DNA of 8,061 nucleotides. Source: Selenomonadaceae bacterium (lineage in GTDB: Bacteria > Bacillota > Negativicutes > Selenomonadales > Selenomonadaceae). Position numbers and translations under genes: made by a program. The DNA lies in NCBI GenBank assembly GCA_017529085.1, contig JAFXOC010000616.1, positions 1-8,061 on the forward strand, in the 5' to 3' direction. Below, one piece after another: positions 1-6,207 of this stretch (position 1 is the first letter of the stretch; every line of letters begins with the position of its first letter). The notes under the pieces are model-generated. The model did not search any database, was not told where the DNA came from, and saw only the letters and a list, made by a program, of their open reading frames with translations.

Positions 1-22
1 AAAGAGAAAGAAAAAACTTTAA
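1..22. repeat. Purine-rich tract ending in AACTTTAA, possible edge of a second leader-type element
   Basis: The window opens with an A/G-only run containing AAAGAG, then GAAAAAA, and ending in AACTTTAA (15-22). The same order (AAAGAG, A-rich run, AACTTTAA) occurs at 134-162 in the right arm of the LCP leader element, and TTAAAGTT at 77-84 is its reverse complement. The resemblance suggests the cut end of a related element lying mostly upstream of the window. The tract is low in complexity, so chance similarity is possible. Bases 23-76 hold nothing else I can name. Confidence 0.3.
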
Positions 23-76
23 CGGGCTCTGATTGTCCGTTTAAGCAAAAAATTTCAACATTCACTAAACCCCTTA

Positions 77-162
77 TTAAAGTTTTTTTCTCTTTTTCTT
101 TTGTTACTTTTCTTTTTCTCTTTTTTTACAAAAAAAGAGAAAAAGAAAAGTAAGAACTTTAA
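77..162 (+). repeat. Pyrimidine mirror repeat plus complementary purine arm (potential triple-helix/H-DNA element)
   Basis: Three arms are visible. Arm 1 (83-102) is T7-C-T-C-T5-C-T4. After GTTAC, arm 2 (108-127) is its exact mirror image, T4-C-T5-C-T-C-T7. After two bases, arm 3 (130-149) is A7-G-A-G-A5-G-A4, the reverse complement of arm 2. With flanking TTAC/GTAA the hairpin 104-127 with 130-153 is a perfect 24-bp inverted repeat with a 2-base spacer. TTAAAG (77-82) and CTTTAA (157-162) can close the structure. Arm 1 has the same polarity and sequence a parallel Hoogsteen third strand would need along arm 3. The element ends 16 bases before the LCP start codon, so it may act in DNA or in the mRNA leader. 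Confidence 0.85.
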
Positions 163-166
163 GCAT

Positions 167-170
167 AGGA
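167..170 (+). promoter_or_regulatory. Ribosome binding site that fixes the LCP start
   Basis: AGGA lies eight bases before the ATG at 179. The frame is open further upstream to a TTG at 101, but that extension would translate the poly-pyrimidine/poly-purine palindrome and has no ribosome binding site. Confidence 0.6.
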
Positions 171-178
171 AAAACTTT

Positions 179-1183
179 ATGAAAAACAGAACGAGAGAGA
201 ATATAAGGCGAAAGCGCAGGATTAGGCGAAGGCGAAGGCGGGCGAATTTGTTTCGTTGGCTGGTGTTTATAATTTTTTCGCTGACGATTTTGTCCTTGGC
301 GATTTTCGTGTTTTATCGGATTTACGAGGGCGCAAGCTATCTGTATAACGAGTATGTGACAATGCACAACAGTTATGTTGAGAGAAAGAGCGCGAGAGGC
401 GTTGATTCGGGTAGTTTTAGCGGATATACCAACGCATTGGTTTTGGGAATAGACGATGGAATTTCCGCGGACGGCAGTACCGAAGGACAACACGCCGACA
501 GCATTTTTTTTATAAGTATGTCGAACGATACCGGAAAACTTAATGTTTTTGCCATACCTCCCGATACTTACGTTGACGTAAAGGACGGTACTGGAAGGAT
601 CGCGACTTTATATACGAGCGGCGGCGCGCCTAGAGTGACTCGGGCGGTTTCGGAATTTTTGGGAGTTTCCGTTCATCAGTATGTGGTGATAAATATGGAG
701 GCTTTCAGGGATTTGGTGGACGCTTTGGGCGGTATTGATATGTATGTTGAGGACGATATGGATTATGATGATGAAGCGGGAAATATCGGCATACATCTGA
801 AGAAGGGCTATCAACATTTGGACGGCGAGGCTGCGGAGGATTTTTTGCGGTATAGGAATACGGCGCTGTCGGATACCGGACGGGTGCAGCGTCAGCAAAA
901 ATTTTTGAAGGCGTTGTACCAGAAAATATTGCAGCTAGATACCATAGGGAAATTGCCGGAGATAGCCGAGGTCTTTAAGACAAAGGTGGAAAGCAGCGCG
1001 GAAATTTTCGATTCGGCGCATTTGGCGAACGTTTTGAGAAAATTAAGCAGCGACCCGCCGACTGTGGTTACGCTGCCGGGATGGCAAGACCAAAGCGGGG
1101 CAAGGATATGGAATCCCAATCGGGAGGAGATAGACGCGAAAATGAAAGAATTTTTCCCGGAAATGAGCGAAGCGGAAAGGTGA
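179..1183 (+). CDS. LCP (LytR-CpsA-Psr) family membrane protein, with Pro in place of the usual catalytic Arg
   Basis: Predicted 334-residue LCP protein. The family transfers undecaprenyl-linked glycopolymers to the cell wall on the outer face of the membrane. Residues 10-21 are almost all Arg, followed by one membrane segment (about 27-47), giving a short cytoplasmic basic tail and a large outside domain. LCP landmarks: NALVLGID (85-92), the Asp of HADSI (105-109), HQYVVINMEAF (166-176), LVDALGGID (179-187), LDGEAA (214-219), RYR (224-226) and GRVQRQQ (234-240). The usual IPRDT motif reads IPPDT (126-130): Pro128 replaces an Arg the family normally uses to bind the pyrophosphate lipid head group. 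The remaining Arg cluster is intact, so the fold is not in doubt but the activity is. The gene is 5 bp before rsfS and probably heads the operon. Confidence 0.9.
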   Translation: MKNRTRENIRRKRRIRRRRRRANLFRWLVFIIFSLTILSLAIFVFYRIYEGASYLYNEYVTMHNSYVERKSARGVDSGSFSGYTNALVLGIDDGISADGSTEGQHADSIFFISMSNDTGKLNVFAIPPDTYVDVKDGTGRIATLYTSGGAPRVTRAVSEFLGVSVHQYVVINMEAFRDLVDALGGIDMYVEDDMDYDDEAGNIGIHLKKGYQHLDGEAAEDFLRYRNTALSDTGRVQRQQKFLKALYQKILQLDTIGKLPEIAEVFKTKVESSAEIFDSAHLANVLRKLSSDPPTVVTLPGWQDQSGARIWNPNREEIDAKMKEFFPEMSEAER

Positions 1184-1188
1184 GGATT

Positions 1189-1533
1189 ATGACACAGGAA
1201 GCGTTGGTAAAATCCATTGCAAAAGCGGCGGCGGATAAGAAGGCGCGGGACATCGTGATGATGGATATGCGAAATCTTATGAGCTCCACGGACGATTTTA
1301 TTATAGCGGATGCTAAGACCGCTACCCAGGCGCGGGCTATTGCGGATAACATAGAAGAAGAATTGGATAAACAAGGCGTGCATTTTCTGCATAAAGAGGG
1401 CTATCACGAAGGGGAATGGATACTTTTGGACTATGGCGACGCGGTGGCGCATATATTTAAAACCGAAGCGAGGGAATATTACGCACTGGAGAGATTGTGG
1501 GCGGACGCGAAACTCACAAGGTTCGAGGATTAA
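1189..1533 (+). CDS. rsfS: Ribosomal silencing factor RsfS
   Basis: 114 residues, the normal size for the RsfS/DUF143 (Iojap-like) family. These proteins bind ribosomal protein uL14 on the large subunit and block subunit joining when nutrients are short. Recognisable signatures are ARDIVMMDMR (19-28), STDDFIIADAKTATQARAIA (33-52), GEWILLDYGDAVAHIF (75-90) and REYYALERLWADA (95-107), the last two being the family hallmark. I chose the ATG at 1189 because GGTGAGG sits just before it and the protein then starts at the usual place. An upstream ATG in frame at 1081 would add 36 unconserved residues inside the LCP gene. The start lies 5 bp after the LCP stop, so the two genes are co-transcribed. 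Confidence 0.96.
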   Translation: MTQEALVKSIAKAAADKKARDIVMMDMRNLMSSTDDFIIADAKTATQARAIADNIEEELDKQGVHFLHKEGYHEGEWILLDYGDAVAHIFKTEAREYYALERLWADAKLTRFED

Positions 1534-1539
1534 AAAGTG
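1525..1539 (+). promoter_or_regulatory. Ribosome binding site and GTG start of the S1-domain gene
   Basis: GAGG (1525-1528), inside the last codons of rsfS, lies eight bases before a GTG at 1537. No ATG is available near this point in the frame, and the first S1 domain begins within ten residues, so the GTG is the likely start. Confidence 0.7.
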
Positions 1540-2394
1540 GAGAAAAAATTATCGCCAAGCACCGTGGCAGTATTAAAAGTGGCAAGGCTCTCGGAAATAG
1601 GCGCGTTTTTGGACGCGGGAACGGGGAATACGAACGACGATATCCTGTTGCATAAAACTCAACAGATCGCAGAAGTAAAAGTAGGCGACACGGTAAAAGT
1701 TTTCTTGTACCTAGACCCCAAAAAGCGACTCACCGCAAGCATGAGAACGCCAAAGATGAAAATCGGGCAGATAGCGAGATTGAAAGTCATAAACACCTCA
1801 AAGGACGGCGCGTTTTTGGACGTAGGCGCGGAGCGTGGAATTTTTATGCCTTTCGCGGGAATGAGGGGGAGACCTCAAATAGGCGAAACCGTATGGGCGA
1901 AACTGTATACGGATAAAAGCGGCAGGTTGGCCGTTACGATGGAAGTTGAAGACGAGTTAAGGCGCGCCTCAGTACCCGCGATAAATGTGAAAAAAGGGGA
2001 TAAACTTCACGGCAGCGTATATAATATAACGGAAAAAGGCGTGTTTATGTTCAGCGACGAACGCTATATCGTTTTTATCGACCATAAGGAGGTAACAAAG
2101 CGCCCGAGAGTCGGGGAAGAAATCGAATGTCGTGTGACTTTTGTGAGGGAAGACGGACGATTAAACGCATCCCTTCGCCCGCAAAAGGAGAACGCAAGAC
2201 TTTACGATGCGGATATGATATTGGCGGAATTGAATAAAAGAGACGGAGCGATGCCGTATAGCGATAAGACTTCGAGCGAAGTGATAAAGGAGAAGTTTAA
2301 TCTAAGCAAGGCGGCGTTTAAGCGAGCCTTGGGGCATTTGCTGAAAAAAGGCGAAATAGAATTTACGGAGACAGGCACAAAACTAAAAGATTAA
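1537..2394 (+). CDS. cvfB: CvfB-type RNA-binding protein with three S1 domains and a C-terminal winged helix
   Basis: 285 residues. Three S1-like OB folds can be traced: about 8-70 (GAFLDAG, LTASM), 75-136 (GQIARLKVINTSKDGAFLDVG at 77-97) and 152-214 (GDKLHGSVYNITEKGVFMF at 154-172, LNASL). They are followed by a winged helix at about 222-280 carrying MPYSDKTSSEVI (239-250) and FNLSKAAFKRALGHLLKKG (254-272), the signature of the CvfB/YitL family. CvfB was described in Staphylococcus aureus as an RNA-binding regulator affecting virulence gene expression. Its exact RNA targets in this organism cannot be read from the sequence. The gene starts 3 bp after rsfS and closes the operon; hairpins follow directly. 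Confidence 0.88.
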   Translation: MEKKLSPSTVAVLKVARLSEIGAFLDAGTGNTNDDILLHKTQQIAEVKVGDTVKVFLYLDPKKRLTASMRTPKMKIGQIARLKVINTSKDGAFLDVGAERGIFMPFAGMRGRPQIGETVWAKLYTDKSGRLAVTMEVEDELRRASVPAINVKKGDKLHGSVYNITEKGVFMFSDERYIVFIDHKEVTKRPRVGEEIECRVTFVREDGRLNASLRPQKENARLYDADMILAELNKRDGAMPYSDKTSSEVIKEKFNLSKAAFKRALGHLLKKGEIEFTETGTKLKD

Positions 2395-2406
2395 AAACTC
2401 CTCCCT

Positions 2407-2446
2407 GCCGCTTCGCGGCTGTCCCTCCTCTAAGAGGAGGGCTTTT
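2407..2446 (+). terminator. Two adjacent hairpins, the second a probable intrinsic terminator
   Basis: GCCGC-TTC-GCGGC (2407-2419) is followed by an 8-bp stem, CCCTCCTC (2423-2430) with GAGGAGGG (2434-2441), loop TAA and tail CTTTT. It lies 29 bases after the S1-gene stop. The T tail is short, so termination may be partial. A further palindrome, CCTCTTAGAGG, lies at 2455-2465 and repeats the core of this stem. Confidence 0.55.
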
Positions 2447-2465
2447 AAAGCGCACCTCTTAGAGG

Positions 2466-2693
2466 AAAACAGACAAAAGCGAATGAACATCGAAAAATCA
2501 AGCCAGAACTAACAATCAAAGCCACCCGGGAGTCCAGAGGGCTGCGCCTTTTGGCGGGGACAAGGGGCAGCGCCCCTTGTGGGGTTTGGGGCGAAGCCCC
2601 AACAACAACAAAAAAAAAAATTAAAGAAGGAATTTTTTTAAGAAAGTAGAATAAAAAAAATAATGAATTAAATGGTTATGGGGGCGAACTTCT
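2466..2693. other. Intergenic stretch with no credible gene
   Basis: This stretch, part of the 299-base gap between the S1-domain gene and cheV, holds no ORF with coding character. It carries the three-hairpin array listed separately (2538-2602). Bases 2603-2693 are A/T-rich, contain CAACAACA and a run of eleven A's, and lead into cheV. TAGAAT (2647-2652) could be a -10 box but has no good -35 partner, and I see no sigma-28-type motility promoter. Confidence 0.6.
2538..2602. repeat. Array of three short hairpins with 3-base loops
   Basis: Three stem-loops follow one another: 2538-2550 (5 bp with one G-T pair, loop TGC), 2560-2580 (9 bp, ACAAGGGGC with GCCCCTTGT, loop AGC) and 2586-2602 (7 bp, TTGGGGC with GCCCCAA, loop GAA). 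They share the core GGGC-nnn-GCCC. The G+C content is far above the surroundings. No T run follows, so they are not classical terminators. The pattern fits a dispersed palindromic intergenic repeat, but only one copy is seen here. Confidence 0.6.
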
Positions 2694-3650
2694 ATGGCAC
2701 AAGCTGAAAAAAAGAAGGTCGAGAATAAGGGGATACTGCTTGAGACGGGTACGAACGAATTCGAGATCGTTGAATTTAGCATAGGAAAAGTTAATTACGG
2801 AATAAACGTTGCGAAGGTGCGAGAGGTTATTACCAGGGCGCCTATAACGGGAATGCCGCAGGCGCATCCTTACGTTGACGGTTTGTTTACGCTCCGCGGG
2901 AAAGCCATACCCTTGGTAAATCTTCCGCGCTGCTTGAATGTGCCTTCGTCTGATGTTCCTAAGAATATAATCGTTACGGAGATAAACAATTACGATATTG
3001 GATTTTTGGTTGAAAACGTTTATCGTATACACCGCATTTCGTGGCGCGATATGGAACCTGCGCCGGAAGTCGGTGATCAGAGCCGCGTTGTCGGTATTAT
3101 CAAGATGGAGGACAGGATAGTTCTGCTTCTTGACTTTGAAACGATTATAGCGGAAATAAATCCCGAGATTAACGCAAAACTCACCACGTTTGAAGAAGCT
3201 ACGACGGACGTAAAGGAACAGCGTTCCGACGTTCACGTTGTGGTTGCCGAAGATTCGGCGATGTTAAGGGATCTCTTGGTGACGACCCTTCACGAATCGG
3301 GTTATCGTTTCGTAAGAGATTTCGGCAACGGGCAGGATGCTTGGGATTATTTGTTGGGACTCTCCAAAAAGAGCGGACCTATTGAAAATCATGTGCGCGT
3401 TATCGTGTCTGATGTTGAGATGCCGAAGATGGACGGGCATCGCCTGTTGAAATTGGTGCGTGAAAACGAGCGGCTTGCAAATGTGCCGTTTGTGTTGTTC
3501 TCGTCGCTCATAAGCGAAGAAATGAAGAGAAAGGGCGAAGATTTGGGCGCAAGCGGGCAGATTTCGAAGCCTGAAATAAATCAGCTTATAGGGTTATTAG
3601 ACAATTTAATATTCGGAAAACCGATTCGTCAATCGGATAAAGAAGAATAA
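2694..3650 (+). CDS. cheV: Chemotaxis protein CheV (CheW-like domain fused to a receiver domain)
   Basis: 318 residues. The N-terminal CheW-like domain (about 22-160) couples receptors to the CheA kinase; it shows FEIVEFSIGKVNYGINVAKV (23-42), LRGKAIPLVNL (68-78) and VGIIKMEDRIVLLLDFE (133-149). The C-terminal receiver domain (about 181-308) has every phosphotransfer residue: E186/D187 acidic pair, D240 acceptor in VSDVEMPKMDG (238-248), S270/S271 and K292 in SKPE. It is therefore likely phosphorylated by CheA and tunes array sensitivity at the cell pole. No other chemotaxis gene is in the window, so CheV is a single-gene unit, with a terminator behind it. The ATG at 2694 is preceded by a G-rich GGGGG rather than a good Shine-Dalgarno sequence, so initiation may be weak. 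Confidence 0.93.
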   Translation: MAQAEKKKVENKGILLETGTNEFEIVEFSIGKVNYGINVAKVREVITRAPITGMPQAHPYVDGLFTLRGKAIPLVNLPRCLNVPSSDVPKNIIVTEINNYDIGFLVENVYRIHRISWRDMEPAPEVGDQSRVVGIIKMEDRIVLLLDFETIIAEINPEINAKLTTFEEATTDVKEQRSDVHVVVAEDSAMLRDLLVTTLHESGYRFVRDFGNGQDAWDYLLGLSKKSGPIENHVRVIVSDVEMPKMDGHRLLKLVRENERLANVPFVLFSSLISEEMKRKGEDLGASGQISKPEINQLIGLLDNLIFGKPIRQSDKEE

Positions 3651-3678
3651 GCAAACCCCCCGCGAGTTTGATATACTT

Positions 3679-3729
3679 CCCCTATGAGAGACAGTAAAAA
3701 ATAAAACTGTCATCATAGGGGCTTTTTTT
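3679..3729 (+). terminator. Strong intrinsic terminator of cheV
   Basis: CCCCTATGA (3679-3687) pairs with TCATAGGGG (3713-3721), 9 bp. A small internal loop follows, then an inner stem GACAGT (3690-3695) with ACTGTC (3706-3711). Seven T's follow at 3723-3729. It lies 28 bases after the cheV stop. Confidence 0.92.
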
Positions 3730-3843
3730 GCTGTTTTCGGACATAGTTCTGCTATGCCTTTAACTACATTTTCTGATCTAACAAAAATTTTCTCGAGCTT
3801 GTGAATGTGTCACTTAGATGAAGTATAGATTGTAAAATTTTAA
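3730..3843. other. Intergenic stretch upstream of the two-component operon, no gene seen
   Basis: No ORF with coding character. A possible weak promoter is TTGTGA (3799-3804) and TATAGA (3824-3829), but the spacer is 19 bases. GTGA-ATGTG-TCAC (3801-3813) is a small inverted repeat overlapping that -35 and could be an operator. Neither is strong enough to call on its own. Confidence 0.3.
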
Positions 3844-3933
3844 GGGCAACCTCTAAAAACTATTTGATTTCTCTGATGACTCCCCGCCCCCTTCGGTGCG
3901 GGGAGTCATCAAAAATGAATTTTTAGAGATGCC
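3844..3933. repeat. MITE-like 90-bp inverted-repeat element with a 14-bp central hairpin
   Basis: The ends are inverted repeats: GGCA-AC-CTCTAAAAA (3845-3859) and TTTTTAGAG-A-TGCC (3920-3933), 13 paired bases around a small mismatch. Between them a perfect 14-bp stem joins 3874-3887 and 3898-3911, with a CTTCGG-type loop. No T run follows the stem on either strand, so it is not a standard terminator. The layout resembles a small non-autonomous palindromic element. It ends 31 bases before the response-regulator start, so it would be in that gene's leader unless the promoter lies inside it. Target-site duplications are not clear. Confidence 0.65.
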
Positions 3934-3964
3934 ATAAAATCAATATCGAAAGGGTGGCGATATT

Positions 3965-4654
3965 ATGAAAAAACTGCTTATAGCGGACGATAACGAAGAT
4001 ATTTTGGAAATTCTTACCACTTTCGCTACGGCTGAAGGTTATGATGTTACAACTGCTAATGACGGCGAAGAGACTCTCGTAAAATTTTTTTCCTCTAATT
4101 TTGACATGATACTTTTGGATGTTATGATGCCCAAATTGGACGGTTTTGAGGTTTGCAAAAAAATTCGGGAAGTTTCCAATATCCCCATAATCCTAATCAC
4201 GGCTAAGGGCGAGGATTACGACCGTATCATGGGGCTCGACACCGGCGCGGATGATTATGTGGTAAAACCGTTTTCCGCTAAAGAAGTTATGGCCAGAATT
4301 CGCGCTGTGCTGCGCAGATTAGACAGAGTGAAAGATGCCTCAGGCAATAAAATTTTTCGCTTCGACAACCTTACCATAGATACTACCGACGGTAAAGTTA
4401 CGCTTGCGGGAGAAAATATCGACTTGACGCGAAAAGAATTTGATTTATTGTTGCTGCTTACTGATAACAAGGGACGAGCGTTTTCAAGAGAACATCTTTT
4501 AGAAAGTCTGTGGGGGCTTGAATACGAAGGCGAAACACGCACTGTAGACACTCACATAAAAAGGCTTCGGGCAAAACTTGACAAAACACCTCATCCGAAT
4601 TGGAAGATAAAAACTGTATGGGGCGTGGGATACTCATTTGAGGTCACGCCATGA
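3965..4654 (+). CDS. OmpR/PhoB-family response regulator
   Basis: 229 residues, typical length. The receiver domain (about 3-115) has the acidic pair D8/D9, acceptor D52 in LLDVMMPKLDG (50-60), T79 in ILITAKG and K101 in VVKPFSA. The DNA-binding winged helix (about 130-226) shows LTRKEFDLLLLL (154-165), FSREHLLESLWG (173-184), RTVDTHIKRLRAKL (192-205) and TVWGVGYSF (217-225). It should bind DNA as a phosphorylated dimer to regulate transcription. AGGGTGG (3951-3957) precedes the ATG. The stop overlaps the kinase start by 4 bp (ATGA at 4651-4654), showing translational coupling. The regulon cannot be inferred. Codon use appears more C-rich than in neighbouring genes. Confidence 0.95.
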   Translation: MKKLLIADDNEDILEILTTFATAEGYDVTTANDGEETLVKFFSSNFDMILLDVMMPKLDGFEVCKKIREVSNIPIILITAKGEDYDRIMGLDTGADDYVVKPFSAKEVMARIRAVLRRLDRVKDASGNKIFRFDNLTIDTTDGKVTLAGENIDLTRKEFDLLLLLTDNKGRAFSREHLLESLWGLEYEGETRTVDTHIKRLRAKLDKTPHPNWKIKTVWGVGYSFEVTP

Positions 4655-6207
4655 AAAACAGTTTGACGTTAAAATTAACATTATATTTCTTTATCGCTTT
4701 AGTAGTTTTTATCCTGTTGGTCGGCGTAATGTTCGGGCGACAGTTTCAGCAAAAAAGCGAAGCGCGTTATGTTGAAAGGCTTACGTCTCTTGCGGTAGCC
4801 TTAGCCGAAAACATAGGCGAATCGGGAGAATCGCAAATAATTTTTTCTCCCGAAGAGAGAACAAGAGGCATGGGACCTCATCACAACATGGGAAAAATCA
4901 GAGAAAATATGACGGCGGAGGAAAGAATACGAAGCAGGGAAAGCATGGCCTCAGAACGTAAAAAGGCTGCCGCCAAAGAAAATATTATTAGGCGAATTCG
5001 CGATTTGAACCGCATTTCACAGGGCGAAATCCGCATAGTTGACGCAAACACCAGAACTTCATACGTATACGGCAGCGACACCGTCCCCGATAAACTGCCC
5101 CCGGAAACAAACGAACTTTTAGAAAAGGCTCTTTCAGGCGAAAAGGGAGTTATACGCAATTCTTCGTTCATATTCTCTGACGCGACGCTTACCGTAGGCG
5201 TTCCCATCATGGACAAAAACGGCGAAGTCATAGGGGCGCTGCTTCTCAGAAACGCCACCAACGAACTTGTTTCAATGCAAAAAGAGGCCTTCTCACTCTT
5301 AGGCGCGGCGCTTTCCTTGGGATTTATTCTGACAATCATTCTATCCGCCATTCTTGCAAAATCTTTCATTAAACCGTTAAAGCAAATGGAAGGTTTTGCC
5401 GTAGACCTTGCGAAAGAGAAATATTATCTTCGCTCCGACATAAAGAGAGAAGATGAAATCGGCTCTCTTGCAAAAAGTCTTGACTTGTTGGCGGCAAGAC
5501 TTGAGGAGATCGACAGCGAAAAAAAACGACTGGACAAAATGCGCCGAGACTTTTTGGCGAGCGTATCCCACGAATTGAAAACGCCCATAACCGTTATCAG
5601 GGGACTTCTTGAAATGATGACGGCAGGACTTGTTACAACCGAAGACAAGCGGCAAAACTGTCTTGCCCAAATGCAGAAAAATATATTGGGGCTTCAACGC
5701 CTTGTGCAAGACCTATTTGAACTCTCCAGATTGCAAAATTCCGATTTCACATTCGAAAAAGAGGAACTAAACCTCATCGACCCCTTAAACGACGCTATAC
5801 AAAGCGCAAAACAGATGGCAAAATCCAAAAGCGTCACAGTTATGCTTACAACAGAACCTTCTCCCATAATACTGGAAGGCGATTATGTTCGTCTCCGTCA
5901 AATGTTTCTCACGGTTCTTGATAATGCCGTCAAATTCTCCCCTACAAAAGGGACAGTAACCGTGAGCGTAAACCAATCCGAAAATTCATGGAACATTTCT
6001 GTAACGGACGAAGGAGAGGGCATTCCCAAAGAGGAACTTCCTCATATCTTTGAAAAATTCCACCGTCAAAAGGACAAAAAAAATAACGAGGGCACCGGCT
6101 TAGGTCTTGCCATAGCCAAGGAAATAGCCCGTCGTCACGATGTAACCATAACGGCTGAAAACGTAAAAGATAGTGGAGCAAAATTTACTTTTAGTTCTTG
6201 TCAATAA
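4651..6207 (+). CDS. Membrane sensor histidine kinase, partner of the upstream regulator
   Basis: 518 residues. The order is membrane segment 1 (about 11-29), an outside sensor region (30-212), membrane segment 2 (about 214-236), HAMP (about 237-290), a HisKA domain with phosphoacceptor H307 in SVSHELKTPI (304-313), and a HATPase_c domain with N box LDNAVKFSP (423-431), G1 DEGEGIP (453-459), F box IFEKFHR (466-472) and G2 GTGLGLAIAKE (481-491). All catalytic boxes are intact. The sensor region starts with an unusual charged stretch (70-112) containing GMGPHHNMG and ENMTAEERIRSRESM. It continues as a Cache-like fold, suggested by VGVPIMDKNGEVIGALLL (182-199). The signal is unknown; the Met/His-rich stretch would suit a metal or envelope-stress cue. 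The gene is translationally coupled to the regulator. Confidence 0.95.
   Translation: MKNSLTLKLTLYFFIALVVFILLVGVMFGRQFQQKSEARYVERLTSLAVALAENIGESGESQIIFSPEERTRGMGPHHNMGKIRENMTAEERIRSRESMASERKKAAAKENIIRRIRDLNRISQGEIRIVDANTRTSYVYGSDTVPDKLPPETNELLEKALSGEKGVIRNSSFIFSDATLTVGVPIMDKNGEVIGALLLRNATNELVSMQKEAFSLLGAALSLGFILTIILSAILAKSFIKPLKQMEGFAVDLAKEKYYLRSDIKREDEIGSLAKSLDLLAARLEEIDSEKKRLDKMRRDFLASVSHELKTPITVIRGLLEMMTAGLVTTEDKRQNCLAQMQKNILGLQRLVQDLFELSRLQNSDFTFEKEELNLIDPLNDAIQSAKQMAKSKSVTVMLTTEPSPIILEGDYVRLRQMFLTVLDNAVKFSPTKGTVTVSVNQSENSWNISVTDEGEGIPKEELPHIFEKFHRQKDKKNNEGTGLGLAIAKEIARRHDVTITAENVKDSGAKFTFSSCQ

Noticed and set aside
101..178. 26-codon N-terminal extension of the LCP protein from a TTG at 101
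   Set aside because: It would translate the homopolymeric palindrome into Phe/Lys-rich sequence and has no ribosome binding site. AGGA fits the ATG at 179, after which the basic tail and membrane segment follow normally.
1081..1188. Upstream start for rsfS
   Set aside because: The added 36 residues overlap the LCP gene, resemble no RsfS N-terminus, and a good ribosome binding site precedes 1189.
3801..3813. CRP/FNR-like operator GTGA-N5-TCAC
   Set aside because: The spacing is one base short of the TGTGA-N6-TCACA pattern and only one weak promoter is nearby, so it is too short to separate from chance.
3874..3911. Long hairpin as an intrinsic terminator
   Set aside because: No T run follows it on either strand, and cheV already has a strong terminator at 3679-3729.
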